A stretch of 64,000 bases of DNA from Rhizomicrobium palustre (GTDB lineage: Bacteria; Pseudomonadota; Alphaproteobacteria; Micropepsales; Micropepsaceae), in NCBI RefSeq assembly GCF_011761565.1, contig NZ_JAASRM010000001.1:1240139-1304138 (forward strand). The letters are read 5' to 3'. The first letter of the stretch is position 1. Each line of letters opens with the position of its first letter. The translations under genes and the position numbers were made by a program. Of this stretch, positions 53,443 through 62,792 are shown piece after piece. The notes beneath the pieces were generated by a model that saw only the letters and a list, made by a program, of their open reading frames with translations, was not told the DNA's origin and ran no database searches.

Positions 53443-53585
53443 TGCGCGCACCATCCAACGCTTGCTGTGTCGGCGGCCCTGACCGCGAGATGCAGCCCCT
53501 TGCGGGGCGCGTGGTGTTGGCAATCGCTTCTATTTACGGAGCCATCGCCTTCTTCGCCTATGCCGTAATGGTCCTCCATCCCTAG
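53439..53585 (+). CDS. Small cysteine-containing membrane protein of the ars operon
   Basis: 48 residues. The ATG overlaps the arsM stop (ATGA), with GGGAG just upstream; the adjacent ATG at 53442 has better spacing and would give 47 residues. The sequence holds a Cys-Cys pair (Cys9-Cys10, SNACCVGGPD) in the N-terminal part, then one membrane span (VVLAIASIYGAIAFFAYAVM). It lies between arsM and the arsenate reductase fusion with 13 bp to the latter, so it is within the operon. The cysteine pair and location suggest a role in handling As(III) at the membrane, but no family is recognised. Confidence 0.6.
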   Translation: MMRAPSNACCVGGPDREMQPLAGRVVLAIASIYGAIAFFAYAVMVLHP

Positions 53586-53598
53586 TCACAGGTGTCCC

Positions 53599-54933
53599 AT
53601 GGCCGAGAAGGTCTATAATGTCTTGTTCCTGTGTACGGGCAACTCCGCCCGCTCTATTCTTGCGGAGAGCATTCTGAACAAGGATGGAGCGGGACGCTTT
53701 CGCGCTTTTTCCGCCGGAAGCCACCCCAAAGGGGACGTTCACCCTACCGCCCTTAAAGTGTTGGAAAGCTTTGGCTACCCAACCGAAGAGGCGCGATCAA
53801 AAAACTGGGATGAATTCGCCACGGCGAACGCCCCCAAGATGGATTTCGTCTTCACCGTTTGCGACAACGCCGCTGGCGAAATTTGCCCCGTATGGCCGGG
53901 CCAACCCGTCACCGCCCATTGGGGAATTGAAGACCCGGCAGCCGTAGAGGGTTCGGATTTGGAGCGCGAGCGCGCCTTTGTGCTGGCCTTCCGGTACCTG
54001 AAGAACCGCATCACCGCCTTTCTGTCGCTGCCCATCACCAAGCTGGACAAGCTCGCCCTCACCCGCGAGGTGGAAATCATCGGCGCCTCGGACGGGGCAA
54101 CGGCGAAGGGCTTGAAGGCCACGATCTATCACAACCCCGATTGCGGCACCTCGCGCAATACGCTCGCCTTGCTGCGCCATTTCGGGGTTCTGCCGCATGT
54201 GGTGGAGTATCTGAAAACCCCGCCGTCACGCGCTGAGATCGAAGCGATCCTGGCCAAAGCCGGTCTCAGCTTGCGCCAAATCCTGCGCAAGAAAGGCACG
54301 CCTTACGCCGAGTTGGGTTTGGATGCAGCAAGCGATGACGCACTGTTTGAAGCCATTGCCGCGCATCCCATTCTTCTCAACCGCCCCTTGGTGGTGACGG
54401 GCAAGGGCGCCGCGCTCTCTCGCCCCTCTGATGTGGTGCTGGATCTATTGCCGATGATGCCGGGGATTGATCTGAACAAGGAAGATGGCGCGCCGTTTCT
54501 GCGCGATGTGCAGATCGGCGGTGACGATGCCGGTCTGATCGCCGCCTTGCACGATGAAAAGCTGGCGCTGGACGATTTGCGTGAGCCTAACCGGCGCTTC
54601 TTTGTCTATCGCACGCTTTCGGGTGCGGTGCTGGGCTATGGCGGCTACGAGCTTTATGGCGCGGATGTTTTCCTGCGCTCCATCGTGGTGCTGTCCGAAG
54701 CGCGCGGAAAAAAGATTGGCCGTAACATTGTGCCGCTTCTGATGTATCGCGCCTATCGCGAAGGCGCCAAGACGGCCTGGCTTCTCACCACCACGGCGAG
54801 CGATTTCTTCGAGAAGAACGGCTTTAGCCGCAAGACCCGCGAGGACGCGCCGCAAGCCATCCTTCAAACACGCCAAGCAAAATCGCTCTGCCCGGCGAGT
54901 GCAACCCTCCTCTCCAAGAAGATCAGCTTCTGA
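53599..54933 (+). CDS. Three-domain fusion: LMW-phosphatase-type ArsC, glutaredoxin-type ArsC, GNAT acetyltransferase (ArsN-like)
   Basis: 444 residues in three domains. Residues 1-150 are a low-molecular-weight phosphatase-type arsenate reductase with P-loop Cys12-x5-Arg18 (CTGNSARS) and resolving-type Cys88 and Cys96. Residues 172-288 are a glutaredoxin-type ArsC with catalytic Cys182 (NPDCGTSRNT) and all three arsenate-binding arginines, Arg211, Arg262 and Arg275. Residues 300-425 are a GNAT acetyltransferase with acetyl-CoA loop RGKKIG, resembling ArsN2. Two mechanistically different reductases plus an acetyltransferase in one chain is unusual. The start is 13 bp after the small gene and the stop overlaps acr3 by 1 bp. 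Every catalytic residue that I can check is present. Confidence 0.92.
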   Translation: MAEKVYNVLFLCTGNSARSILAESILNKDGAGRFRAFSAGSHPKGDVHPTALKVLESFGYPTEEARSKNWDEFATANAPKMDFVFTVCDNAAGEICPVWPGQPVTAHWGIEDPAAVEGSDLERERAFVLAFRYLKNRITAFLSLPITKLDKLALTREVEIIGASDGATAKGLKATIYHNPDCGTSRNTLALLRHFGVLPHVVEYLKTPPSRAEIEAILAKAGLSLRQILRKKGTPYAELGLDAASDDALFEAIAAHPILLNRPLVVTGKGAALSRPSDVVLDLLPMMPGIDLNKEDGAPFLRDVQIGGDDAGLIAALHDEKLALDDLREPNRRFFVYRTLSGAVLGYGGYELYGADVFLRSIVVLSEARGKKIGRNIVPLLMYRAYREGAKTAWLLTTTASDFFEKNGFSRKTREDAPQAILQTRQAKSLCPASATLLSKKISF

Positions 54934-55964
54934 TGTCAAACTTCGAACGCTATCTCACCCTCTGGGTGGGGCTTTGCATTGTCGCCGGAATCGCGCTCGG
55001 ACAAATCCTGCCGGGCGCATTCCAAGCTATCGGGGCGCTGGAGATCGCCAAGGTCAATCTGCCGGTGGCGGTGCTGATCTGGCTGATGATCATTCCGATG
55101 CTGCTCAAGATCGATTTCGCCGCATTGAAAGAAGTAGGCCAGCATTGGCGCGGCATCGGCGTGACGTTGTTCATCAACTGGGCGGTCAAACCCTTCTCCA
55201 TGGCGTTGCTGGGCTGGCTTTTTATCGGCACGCTGTTTCGCCCGCTTCTGCCCGCAGCCCAAATTGACAGCTATATCGCGGGGCTGATCCTCCTCGCCGC
55301 TGCACCCTGCACCGCGATGGTGTTCGTGTGGTCGAACCTGTGCAAAGGCGAGCCGCATTTCACCCTGACCCAAGTCGCGGTGAACGACCTCATCATGGTC
55401 TTCGCCTTCGCGCCCATCGTGGGGCTGTTGCTCGGCCTTTCCGCCATCACCGTGCCTTGGGACACGCTGGTCCTGTCGGTGGTGCTTTATATCGTTGTGC
55501 CGGTGATCGCCGCGCAACTGATCCGGCGCTCCATCCTGGCGGCAAAGGGCGAGGCCGGGCTTGCCGGATTGTTGAAGACGCTTTCGCCCATCTCGCTGGT
55601 GGCGCTTCTGGCAACGCTGGTGCTGCTGTTCGGTTTCCAAGGCGAGCAGATCATCGCCCAGCCCATGGTGATCGCGCTGCTGGCGGTGCCAATTCTGATC
55701 CAGGTCTATTTCAACTCCGGGATCGCCTATCTTCTGAACCGCATGGCGGGCGAGCAGCATTGCGTGGCGGGACCGTCGGCTTTGATCGGTGCCTCCAACT
55801 TTTTCGAGCTTGCGGTGGCCGCCGCCATCAGCCTGTTCGGCTTTCACTCGGGCGCGGCACTGGCCACGGTGGTTGGTGTGCTGATCGAAGTGCCGGTGAT
55901 GCTGAGCGTGGTTTGGACCGTCAATCACACCAAAGATTGGTACGGCAAGGTGCGCGCGGCCTGA
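54933..55964 (+). CDS. acr3: Arsenite efflux transporter Acr3
   Basis: 343 residues with about ten membrane spans. Acr3 exports arsenite in exchange for protons. The conserved cysteine Cys126 lies in LLAAAPCTAMVFVWSNLCKG, and the C-terminal charged motif is ASNFFELAVAAAISLFGF. The family opening YLTLWVGLCIVAGIALGQ is typical. The start overlaps the fusion gene stop by 1 bp. It takes the arsenite made by the two reductase domains upstream. Confidence 0.96.
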   Translation: MSNFERYLTLWVGLCIVAGIALGQILPGAFQAIGALEIAKVNLPVAVLIWLMIIPMLLKIDFAALKEVGQHWRGIGVTLFINWAVKPFSMALLGWLFIGTLFRPLLPAAQIDSYIAGLILLAAAPCTAMVFVWSNLCKGEPHFTLTQVAVNDLIMVFAFAPIVGLLLGLSAITVPWDTLVLSVVLYIVVPVIAAQLIRRSILAAKGEAGLAGLLKTLSPISLVALLATLVLLFGFQGEQIIAQPMVIALLAVPILIQVYFNSGIAYLLNRMAGEQHCVAGPSALIGASNFFELAVAAAISLFGFHSGAALATVVGVLIEVPVMLSVVWTVNHTKDWYGKVRAA

Positions 55965-56030
55965 GATTACTTGCCTCAACCCTCTCCGTCTGCCAGCTTG
56001 CCCCACGTTTTCGGTAGGGGCAGGCGGGGA

Positions 56031-57269
56031 ATGGCAAATAGTGGTGCGGCACAGGGGGCGGGCAAACATGCGCTCGCTTTCATCTTTGTCACCATCGTCA
56101 TCGATTCCATGGGGCTCGGCATCATTCTGCCGGTGCTGCCCAAGCTGATTGCGACCCTTATTCATGGCGGCATGGACGATGCGGCGCGCTATGGCGCCTG
56201 GCTCGCTTTTTCCTATGCCGGGATGCAGTTCCTGTTTTCGCCGCTGCTGGGAAATTTGAGCGATCGCTTCGGCCGCCGCCCCATTCTGATCTTGTCGCTT
56301 CTCGGCATCGGCGTCGATTACGCCATCATGGGGCTTGCCCCGACCATCGGCTGGCTGTTTCTGGGCCGCGTGCTCTCGGGCTTTGCGGGTGCGAGCTACA
56401 CCACGGCCTCCGCCTATATCGCCGACGTCGCCCCGCCGGAAAAACGCGCCCAGAGCTTCGGCATGGTGGGGGCGGCTTTCGGCATCGGCTTTGTGGTCGG
56501 CCCGGCACTTGGCGGTCTTATCGGGGAATACGGCGTGCGCCTGCCCTTCTTTGCCGCCTCGGCCTTCGGTTTCTTGAATGCGCTCTACGGCTTCGTGGTG
56601 CTGAAAGAATCGCTTGCCAAGGAGCATCGCCGCAAATTCGAACTCTGGCGCGCCAATCCTTTGGGCGCTCTCATTGCGTTGAAACGCTATCCCATCATCC
56701 TGCCGCTCTGCGCCGTTCTGGTGTTGATGCGCATCGCCCATGATGCCAATCCGGTCGTCTTCTCCTATTACACCATGGAGAAATTCGCCTGGGGACCGCA
56801 GCAGGTCGGCTGGTCCTTGATGGTGGTCGGGATTGTTGTGGCGATCGCCTATTCCACCTTGCCGAGGCTGGTTCCGAAGATCGGCGAACGCGCGGCTGTG
56901 TATTTGGGCCTCTCCGGCGGGGCGATCAGCTTTGCCGGCTATGCGCTCTCCACACAAGGCTGGATGATCTATGCCTTCATGCTGCCCTTTGGGCTGATGG
57001 CGATCGCCATGCCTGCGATCAATGCGCTTCTGTCCAAAGTGGTGGGGCCCAAGAGCCAGGGCGAATTGCAGGGCGCGCTGGCCAGTCTCGGCGGGCTGAC
57101 CTCGGTGGTCTCGCCGCTCTTTCTCGGCAACCTTTTCGCCTACACCTCAGACCGCCATCACGGCGCGTTCTATTTTCCGGGCGCGGCCTTCATGGCCTCG
57201 GCCATCTGTCTGGTGCTAGCAATGGCGCTGTTCGCGATCATCCGGCCGGTGGCACGCGCTGCGTCCTGA
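56031..57269 (+). CDS. MFS transporter, TetA-like
   Basis: 412 residues from ATG 56031. Twelve membrane spans and the MFS signature [17 protein letters not shown] between spans 2 and 3. Opening [19 protein letters not shown] and [20 protein letters not shown] identify the TCR/Tet family of drug exporters. It lies 66 bp after acr3 on the same strand and may be part of the ars operon, exporting an organic or conjugated arsenical. That link is by position only; a separate drug efflux role is equally possible. Confidence 0.85.
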   Translation: MANSGAAQGAGKHALAFIFVTIVIDSMGLGIILPVLPKLIATLIHGGMDDAARYGAWLAFSYAGMQFLFSPLLGNLSDRFGRRPILILSLLGIGVDYAIMGLAPTIGWLFLGRVLSGFAGASYTTASAYIADVAPPEKRAQSFGMVGAAFGIGFVVGPALGGLIGEYGVRLPFFAASAFGFLNALYGFVVLKESLAKEHRRKFELWRANPLGALIALKRYPIILPLCAVLVLMRIAHDANPVVFSYYTMEKFAWGPQQVGWSLMVVGIVVAIAYSTLPRLVPKIGERAAVYLGLSGGAISFAGYALSTQGWMIYAFMLPFGLMAIAMPAINALLSKVVGPKSQGELQGALASLGGLTSVVSPLFLGNLFAYTSDRHHGAFYFPGAAFMASAICLVLAMALFAIIRPVARAAS

Positions 57270-57319
57270 TAGGGACGGCTCCTGCGCGTGCCCGGCTTTG
57301 GTGCAGATGATTTTGCTGT

Positions 57320-57493
57320 TCAGTGAACGTCGCTTCTAAGGCGTTCGAGCTCGTCCTTGATGCGGAGTTTTTGTTTCTTGAGGGCGGCGACCCGGTGTTC
57401 GTTCCAATCCGGATGGGCCATTTCGTAAGTGATCAGTTCTTCGAGTTTCTTATGTTTTTCGGAGAGTTCCTGGATATGCCCTTGCAGTGCCAT
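57320..57493 (-). CDS. DUF465 (YdcH-like) small protein
   Basis: 57 residues from ATG 57493, with AGAGGTG upstream. A short helical protein with the DUF465 pattern HIQELSEKHKKLEELI, then WNEHRVAALKKQKLRIKDEL. It is related to the DUF465 protein at 58215, on the other side of ubiX. Function unknown; the predicted fold is a helical hairpin. Confidence 0.85.
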   Translation of the reverse strand: MALQGHIQELSEKHKKLEELITYEMAHPDWNEHRVAALKKQKLRIKDELERLRSDVH

Positions 57494-57588
57494 GCTTGCA
57501 CCTCTTGCTTTTGGGACAAGAAAGTAAACCACCAAGTCACCGTTCTGTCACGCGCCCCTTTCCGCTCTGGCTTATGACCTGTAAAGAA

Positions 57589-58206
57589 ATGGCGATGGGA
57601 AAAAATGCAGTGAAGACATCCGTAAACGAGCGCATGGTGGTGGGCATTTCTGGCGCCACTGGCGTCGCCTATGGCATCCGCCTGCTCGAGGCTTTGCGGG
57701 AACTCGGGATTGAATCCCATCTGGTCGTTTCCAAAGCGGCGCAAATGACGCTGGCCCTGGAATCGACAATTAGTCTCAAAGACGTACTGGCGCGGGCCGA
57801 TTATCATTACAGCCCTGAAAATATCGGCGCGACCATCGCCTCTGGCAGTTTTCCCGTGCTGGGCATGGTGGTGGCACCCTGTTCCATACGCTCCATGAGC
57901 GAAATCGCCACGGGGGTCACAACCACACTTCTCACCCGTGCCGCCGATGTCACCTTGAAAGAGCGCCGCAAACTGGTTCTGGCAGTGCGCGAAACCCCGC
58001 TCCATCTGGGCCATCTGAGGACCATGACCGCCCTGACCGAAATGGGCGCGATCATCATGCCACCGGTTCCCGCCTTCTATGCCGCACCCAACAGCTTAGA
58101 AGACCTCGTCGATCATTTCGTCGGACGCATTCTCGATTGTTTCGGGTATAATTGGGACAAAGCCAAACGCTGGGACGGGCCCTCCAAGCGTAACGAAGAG
58201 CCATAA
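57589..58206 (+). CDS. ubiX: Flavin prenyltransferase UbiX
   Basis: 205 residues from ATG 57589; ATG 57574, 57595 and 57634 are alternatives without a clear ribosome site for any. The FMN-binding start VVGISGATGVAYGIRLLEAL is diagnostic, followed by APCSIRSMSEIATGVTTTLL and the C-terminal LVDHFVGRILDCFG. UbiX makes prenylated FMN for the UbiD decarboxylase of ubiquinone synthesis. ubiD is not in the window. It ends 8 bp before the downstream DUF465 gene. Confidence 0.93.
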   Translation: MAMGKNAVKTSVNERMVVGISGATGVAYGIRLLEALRELGIESHLVVSKAAQMTLALESTISLKDVLARADYHYSPENIGATIASGSFPVLGMVVAPCSIRSMSEIATGVTTTLLTRAADVTLKERRKLVLAVRETPLHLGHLRTMTALTEMGAIIMPPVPAFYAAPNSLEDLVDHFVGRILDCFGYNWDKAKRWDGPSKRNEEP

Positions 58207-58214
58207 GGTATCCC

Positions 58215-58427
58215 ATGTCGAGCGAAGTCACGGCTCCCGAACAAGTTATCCTCAGAGCCAAGCTCACCGAGCTGGTGCAGGAGCATCGCGATCTCGATGC
58301 CGCCATCGATGCCATGAACGACGCGCCTGATATCATGCAGCTGACAAGGCTGAAGAAGAAGAAGCTGGCACTGAAGGATCAGATCGCCAAGATCGAGAAC
58401 CAGCTTTTGCCGGATATTATCGCTTAG
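58215..58427 (+). CDS. DUF465 (YdcH-like) small protein
   Basis: 70 residues of the same helical family as the protein at 57320: LVQEHRDLDAAIDAMNDAPD, then MQLTRLKKKKLALKDQIAKI. It begins 8 bp after ubiX, so the two are co-transcribed. Its 3' end overlaps the convergent diguanylate cyclase gene by 4 bp. Function unknown. Confidence 0.88.
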   Translation: MSSEVTAPEQVILRAKLTELVQEHRDLDAAIDAMNDAPDIMQLTRLKKKKLALKDQIAKIENQLLPDIIA

Positions 58428-59146
58428 CGTCCCGCGCGCTTCTGGGCGTACATGGCTTCGTCAGCGCGGGCCATGGCGATGTCTGGCGTGTCAGAGCCCT
58501 TGATCTCGAAAGCGCCATAGGAGAAGGCGATCGGAATCTGCTGGCCCTGCCAGATGGTGGGATTCTTGCGCAAGGTTTCGGCCAGCACATCGGCTTTCTT
58601 GCGGCCCTGCTCGACATTGGCATGGGCGAGCAGAACGCCGAATTCATCGCCGCCAAGCCTCCCGACCACATCAGTATCGCGGGTCTGATCCTGCAGCACG
58701 CGCGCGAAATGGGCGAGCACCGCATCGCCCGCGGCATGGCCGTAGGTGTCGTTGACCTGCTTGAAACCATCGAGATCGAAATAAAGCAACGTCGCCGGCG
58801 TGCCATAGCGCCCCGCGAAAGAGATATAGCGTGTCAGCTCGCGCACAAAGGCGCGGCGATTGAGCAGCGGCAGGAGGTGATCCTGATCGGCATAGCGTTC
58901 AACCTCTTCCAGCCGCTCGCGCGTTTTCTGAAGTTCTTTGCGCAGATTATCGACCTCGCCCATCAGGGTCATGATGGCGTCGCGTACCCGCGGGGTGAAT
59001 TCAGTTTCAGGGATGCCCAGCACACTGGCCGAGGCAGAGACCGGGGCAACGCCTTGCGCGGCCTCGACAGCCTTGGCCTGGCGCGCATAGGCCGTAGCGC
59101 CCACGCTGCGAACTTGGGACGGGGAGCCCGTCTTCTCGATCTTCAT
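58424..59146 (-). CDS. GGDEF diguanylate cyclase
   Basis: 240 residues. The N-terminal 70 residues are unconserved, followed by a coiled-coil linker (DNLRKELQKTRERLEEVERY) and a GGDEF domain (about 88-238). The active site GRLGGDEFGVLL is intact, and the inhibitory RxxD site is present as RDTD five residues upstream, so it should be an active, product-inhibited c-di-GMP synthase. No membrane span. TTAA sites at 59169 and 59181 (spacing 8) lie just upstream of the start. c-di-GMP links it to the flagellar and cell-cycle genes here functionally, not by operon. Confidence 0.92.
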   Translation of the reverse strand: MKIEKTGSPSQVRSVGATAYARQAKAVEAAQGVAPVSASASVLGIPETEFTPRVRDAIMTLMGEVDNLRKELQKTRERLEEVERYADQDHLLPLLNRRAFVRELTRYISFAGRYGTPATLLYFDLDGFKQVNDTYGHAAGDAVLAHFARVLQDQTRDTDVVGRLGGDEFGVLLAHANVEQGRKKADVLAETLRKNPTIWQGQQIPIAFSYGAFEIKGSDTPDIAMARADEAMYAQKRAGR

Positions 59147-59435
59147 GCCCTACCTCGCCGGCACCGCGTTAAGAACTCGCTTAAGATATCAAACAAATCG
59201 TTAACGCCGCAGCGGAAGGGACGCGGCAAAGCTTGCCGGGTCTCGCGAAAACCCCGGAAAATCCGCCCAAACTAGATTACTGCTTTGAAATATAAAGGCA
59301 ATTACGCAGGAATGCGGGGGCAAGCCCGATTCGCCCAAAAAGCGGAATTGCTGGCTTGGGCGGCACCGCGGCGCTTTCGTATCGGCCCCGCCCCCCCTAT
59401 AAGGGCGAAAGTTTCGCGAATCGGGGCTTAAGGAC

Positions 59436-59918
59436 ATGGCCGAGGTCGGTGTGATCATGGGGAGCGGGTCGGATTGGCCTACCCTGAAAGCTGCCGCCAC
59501 CATCCTTGAGACCCTCGGCATCGCCTTCGAGACCAAGATCGTCTCGGCCCATCGCACCCCCGACCGCATGGCGGACTACGCCAAGAGCGCCAAGGCGCGC
59601 GGGCTGAAGGTGATCATCGCGGGTGCGGGCGGCGCGGCCCATCTGCCGGGCATGGTCGCCTCCATGACCACCCTGCCGGTTTTGGGCGTGCCGGTGACCT
59701 CCAAAGCGCTTTCGGGCGTCGACAGCCTTTATTCCATCGTGCAGATGCCCGGCGGCGTGCCGGTGGCGACCTTCGCCATTGGTGAAGCGGGCGCCAAGAA
59801 CGCCGCCCTGCATGCCGCCGCCATCCTTGCCCTGGCCGATCCGGCGCTTGCCGAGCGGCTTTCGGCCTGGCGCCAAGCCCAGACGGACTCTGTTCCAGAA
59901 GACCCAACAGACGCATGA
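59436..59918 (+). CDS. purE: N5-carboxyaminoimidazole ribonucleotide mutase PurE
   Basis: 160 residues, class I Pur[31 protein letters not shown] and [16 protein letters not shown] are invariant motifs, and [20 protein letters not shown] closes the active site. It converts N5-CAIR to CAIR in purine synthesis. The stop overlaps purK by 4 bp (ATGA), so translation is coupled. The roughly 290 bp upstream is promoter sequence with no other element recognised. Confidence 0.97.
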   Translation: MAEVGVIMGSGSDWPTLKAAATILETLGIAFETKIVSAHRTPDRMADYAKSAKARGLKVIIAGAGGAAHLPGMVASMTTLPVLGVPVTSKALSGVDSLYSIVQMPGGVPVATFAIGEAGAKNAALHAAAILALADPALAERLSAWRQAQTDSVPEDPTDA

Positions 59919-60976
59919 CCAAGATCCTTCCGCCGGGGGGCGTTATCGGCATTTTGGGCGGCGGCCAGCTTGGCCGCATGCTGAGCCTTTCCGCCGCGCG
60001 GCTGGGGCTTAAGACCCATATCTATTGCGACGAAGCCGATTCCCCCGCCTTCGAAGTGGCGAGCGCCTTCACCTGCGCGCCCTATGAAGACCAGGCCGCG
60101 CTGGCTGGGTTCGCGGATGCTTGCGACGCGGTTACTTATGAATTCGAGAACGTGCCGGCGGAGACCGCGGCTTTCGTCGCCGCGCGCACCGCGCTGCGCC
60201 CGAATGAGAAAGCGCTCGCGCTGACTCAGGACCGGCTGGTGGAGAAGGATTTCGTTTCCTCGCTGCGCCTTTTGACCCCACCCTATAAGGCGATTTCCTC
60301 TCGCGAGGATGCGCTGAGCGTCAAAGGCAAGGCGGTCATCAAAACACGCCGTTTTGGCTATGACGGCAAAGGCCAGGCGATGATCGATGGCGGCGAGGAA
60401 GCCGCGGCAGCCTTTGAACGCTTAGGCTCTGTGCCCTGCATCGCCGAAGGCTTTGTCGATTTCGCGTATGAGGCGTCGGTGATCGCGGCGCGCGGCGTGA
60501 ACGGCGATTTCGCCGCCTATGATCCGCCGCATAACGTGCACAAGAACCATATCCTTTCGACCTCCACAGTGCCCTCGCCGCTTTCGGCAAATGCGGCGGA
60601 AGATGCGGTGCGCATCGCCCGCTCCATTGCCGAAGGGCTCGATTATATCGGCGTCTTCGCGGTGGAGCTGTTTGTCACCCGCGATGGTGCGCTGATCGTC
60701 AACGAGATTGCCCCGCGGGTGCATAACTCCGGCCATTGGACCATGGATGCCTGCCTGGTTAGCCAGTTCGAGCAGCATATCCGCGCCGTGGCGGGCTGGC
60801 CGCTCGGAAACCCCGCGCGCCATAGCGATGCGATGATGCTGAACCTGATCGGCGAAGATGCCGCCGATTGGCAAGGCCTCGCGCAAAATGGCGGCGCGCT
60901 GCATCTCTATGGCAAGCGCGAAATCCGCGTAGGCCGCAAGATGGGCCATGTGAATTTCCTGGCGCCGAAGAAATAG
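59915..60976 (+). CDS. purK: N5-carboxyaminoimidazole ribonucleotide synthase PurK
   Basis: 353 residues, ATP-grasp enzyme that carboxylates AIR with bicarbonate. The N-terminal [20 protein letters not shown] is diagnostic, then [27 protein letters not shown] and the metal-binding [17 protein letters not shown]. The C-terminus ends HVNFLAPKK. The last 30 bp and 5 bp of flank are repeated at 62888-62922. Gene intact, normal length. Confidence 0.97.
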   Translation: MTKILPPGGVIGILGGGQLGRMLSLSAARLGLKTHIYCDEADSPAFEVASAFTCAPYEDQAALAGFADACDAVTYEFENVPAETAAFVAARTALRPNEKALALTQDRLVEKDFVSSLRLLTPPYKAISSREDALSVKGKAVIKTRRFGYDGKGQAMIDGGEEAAAAFERLGSVPCIAEGFVDFAYEASVIAARGVNGDFAAYDPPHNVHKNHILSTSTVPSPLSANAAEDAVRIARSIAEGLDYIGVFAVELFVTRDGALIVNEIAPRVHNSGHWTMDACLVSQFEQHIRAVAGWPLGNPARHSDAMMLNLIGEDAADWQGLAQNGGALHLYGKREIRVGRKMGHVNFLAPKK

Positions 60977-60981
60977 CGAAG
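60947..60981 (+). repeat. Direct repeat, left copy (purK 3' end)
   Basis: 35 bp spanning the last codons and stop of purK. It matches 62888-62922 at 33 of 35 positions, in the same orientation, 1941 bp apart. The right copy differs by C to T and C to A only. Confidence 0.85.
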
Positions 60982-60994
60982 CGGGCGGCCGGAT

Positions 60995-61795
60995 GTGAGC
61001 AGCAAACGGACCAAGCCAGCGGACAATACGGCAGCTATCGCCGCGCAATTCGGCACCTCGATCAAGGCGCTCCGGCTTTATGAAAGCATGGGCTTGCTTG
61101 TCCCGCCGCGAACAGAAGCAGGCTGGCGCAGCTACGGCAGGGCCGAGATCGAGCGGCTGAACGTTATCCTCTCCCTGAAGCAGCTCGGCTTATCGCTGAC
61201 GCGCATCGGCGAATTGATAAAAGCCGGGAAAGCCGATCTTCGCTCGGTGCTGGCTCTGCAAGAGCAGTCAATCCAGGAGCAGCGACGGGAAAGCGAAAAA
61301 GCGCTGGCGCTGATCAAGGCAGCCCAAAACAGCCTGGAGGAGAATAGCCTTCTGTCCATCGAGCAATTGGCGGGAATCGTGCGCGCGACCCAGCGCATGA
61401 TGATCAGCTGGACGCCGGAACTCGAAGACATCGCCAAGCGGAGCTACACACCCCAACAGATGGAAGCTTTTTCCAATCAGAAATGCGATCCAGAGAAGGC
61501 GGCAAAAGCAAGCCGCGCTTGGGCGGAATTTTATAAAGACCTCGACGCCGTGATGGCAAAAAGTGATCCTCTTTCCGATGAAGGCCTGGCCGTTGCGCGG
61601 CGCATGGCGGCCCTCATTCAAGAGGCCACGGGCGGCGATAGGACGTTTTGGAACAGTGCCGCCAAATTCTGGAAAGAGGCCGTCCATGATCCCAGAACGG
61701 CCCCCAATTTACCCATGACCAAGGCCCATTACGCGTTTCTGGCCCAAAGTTTTCAGGAGCTGAGACGCCGCGGTGAACTTCAGCCCCTGAGTTAG
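60995..61795 (+). CDS. MerR family regulator with TipAS-like effector domain
   Basis: 266 residues from GTG 60995. The MerR winged helix (about 10-80) reads FGTSIKALRLYESMGLLVPP and RSYGRAEIERLNVILSLKQL. A linker helix follows, then a C-terminal all-helical domain (about 140-262; YTPQQMEAFSNQKCDPEKAA, AWAEFYKDLDAVMAKSDPLS) of the type in TipA drug sensors. No metal-binding cysteine pattern, so it probably senses an organic compound. It ends 1 bp before the convergent hydrolase stop. The pair is bracketed by a duplicated purK end, implying joint insertion. Confidence 0.88.
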   Translation: MSSKRTKPADNTAAIAAQFGTSIKALRLYESMGLLVPPRTEAGWRSYGRAEIERLNVILSLKQLGLSLTRIGELIKAGKADLRSVLALQEQSIQEQRRESEKALALIKAAQNSLEENSLLSIEQLAGIVRATQRMMISWTPELEDIAKRSYTPQQMEAFSNQKCDPEKAAKASRAWAEFYKDLDAVMAKSDPLSDEGLAVARRMAALIQEATGGDRTFWNSAAKFWKEAVHDPRTAPNLPMTKAHYAFLAQSFQELRRRGELQPLS

Positions 61796-61796
61796 A

Positions 61797-62792
61797 TTAC
61801 TGCGCCGCGATTTTTGCGAGGAAGGCTTTGGAAGCCGCCCATCCCGCATCGCGCGCCTTTCGTGTTCCCTCCAGCGAGCCGCCGAAATTCATCTCCCAGA
61901 TATAGGGAATGCCGAGTTTTATGAGGCCGGGACCATATCCCATCAAGAGATGGCTTGAATCGGCGTACTGCAGGTTTTCGACCGGATAGCAAAAGCCCCT
62001 GGCGTGGAGACGCGCAGCAACCGCATCCGCCATTTGGGAAGAAGGCCAGAGCCCATCCGATTTGGACGAAATGAGCAGCACCGGGCCGTGAATGTTTTCG
62101 ACAGGGATTGTCGCCCTTTCGCGTTCCGCGGCCGGGGTCTCCGCCAGGGCCTTTTGGAACATCGACAGGAGCGATGCGCCGAAGGCGTATCTGGTGCGCA
62201 GGAAGGGCAGCGGCTTTCCATTCAGCGTCCAAGCCGGTTGGTCATATGTCGGGTTGAGACCCGCCCAAACAAGATGGCTGGGCGAATAGGCAATCACGCC
62301 CGCAACATCGGGCCGGTGCGAGGCCAGAAGCAGCACAAGCTCGCCACCGCGTGATTCCCCCATCAGAATAATCCGCTCCGGGTCGATTTCGGTGCGGGTT
62401 TTCATCCAATCGAGCGCGCGGAAAAAATATTCCAGCTCGATATTGGCGAGGTATTTGGGGCGACTTTTCGGATTGCCCGTCATGTCTTGAAAATACGCCA
62501 GCGCGAAGACGGGATAACCGGAATTGGCCAAGTCCTGCGCCGCCGCGTCATAAGGATAACCGCCATTGGACCCGCCGAGCATCAAGACGGACGTGTGATG
62601 CAGGACGCCTTTGGGCGCATAAAACCGGCCTATAAGCCCATTCTGATGAATCTCGACACCGCCATGATGGCTGAGGCTGGCAAAATAGCCGGAGCTTTGG
62701 TGCCGAACATACATATAGCCCGCCACTCCCGCGATGAGGACAACACCCACCAGCGCACCCAAACCGAGTAATGCGAATTTAAACCAAACCAT
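61797..62792 (-). CDS. Membrane-anchored alpha/beta hydrolase (BAAT-C type)
   Basis: 331 residues from ATG 62792, which has AGGGGG upstream. One N-terminal span (FALLGLGALVGVVLIAGVAG) anchors it. The hydrolase core has LMLGGSNGGYPYDAAA, nucleophile elbow GESRGGE (Ser), Asp in ISSKSDGLWPSSQM and His in YADSSHLLMGYGP, so the triad is complete. The sequence resembles acyl-CoA thioesterase/BAAT C-terminal proteins. The substrate is unknown. It converges on the MerR gene and shares the duplicated flanks with it, so it may detoxify a compound the regulator senses. Confidence 0.82.
   Translation of the reverse strand: MVWFKFALLGLGALVGVVLIAGVAGYMYVRHQSSGYFASLSHHGGVEIHQNGLIGRFYAPKGVLHHTSVLMLGGSNGGYPYDAAAQDLANSGYPVFALAYFQDMTGNPKSRPKYLANIELEYFFRALDWMKTRTEIDPERIILMGESRGGELVLLLASHRPDVAGVIAYSPSHLVWAGLNPTYDQPAWTLNGKPLPFLRTRYAFGASLLSMFQKALAETPAAERERATIPVENIHGPVLLISSKSDGLWPSSQMADAVAARLHARGFCYPVENLQYADSSHLLMGYGPGLIKLGIPYIWEMNFGGSLEGTRKARDAGWAASKAFLAKIAAQ

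Noticed and set aside
54936..56957. A 673-codon open frame on the minus strand
   Set aside because: Antisense to acr3 and the TetA-like gene. The translation is dominated by His, Gln, Asp and Arg with no hydrophobic core, a typical shadow of membrane-protein codons.
59169..59184. TTAA-GAACTCGC-TTAA upstream of the diguanylate cyclase as a CtrA box
   Set aside because: Spacing is 8 bp instead of the required 7, and the gene start is only 23 bp away. Noted but not called.
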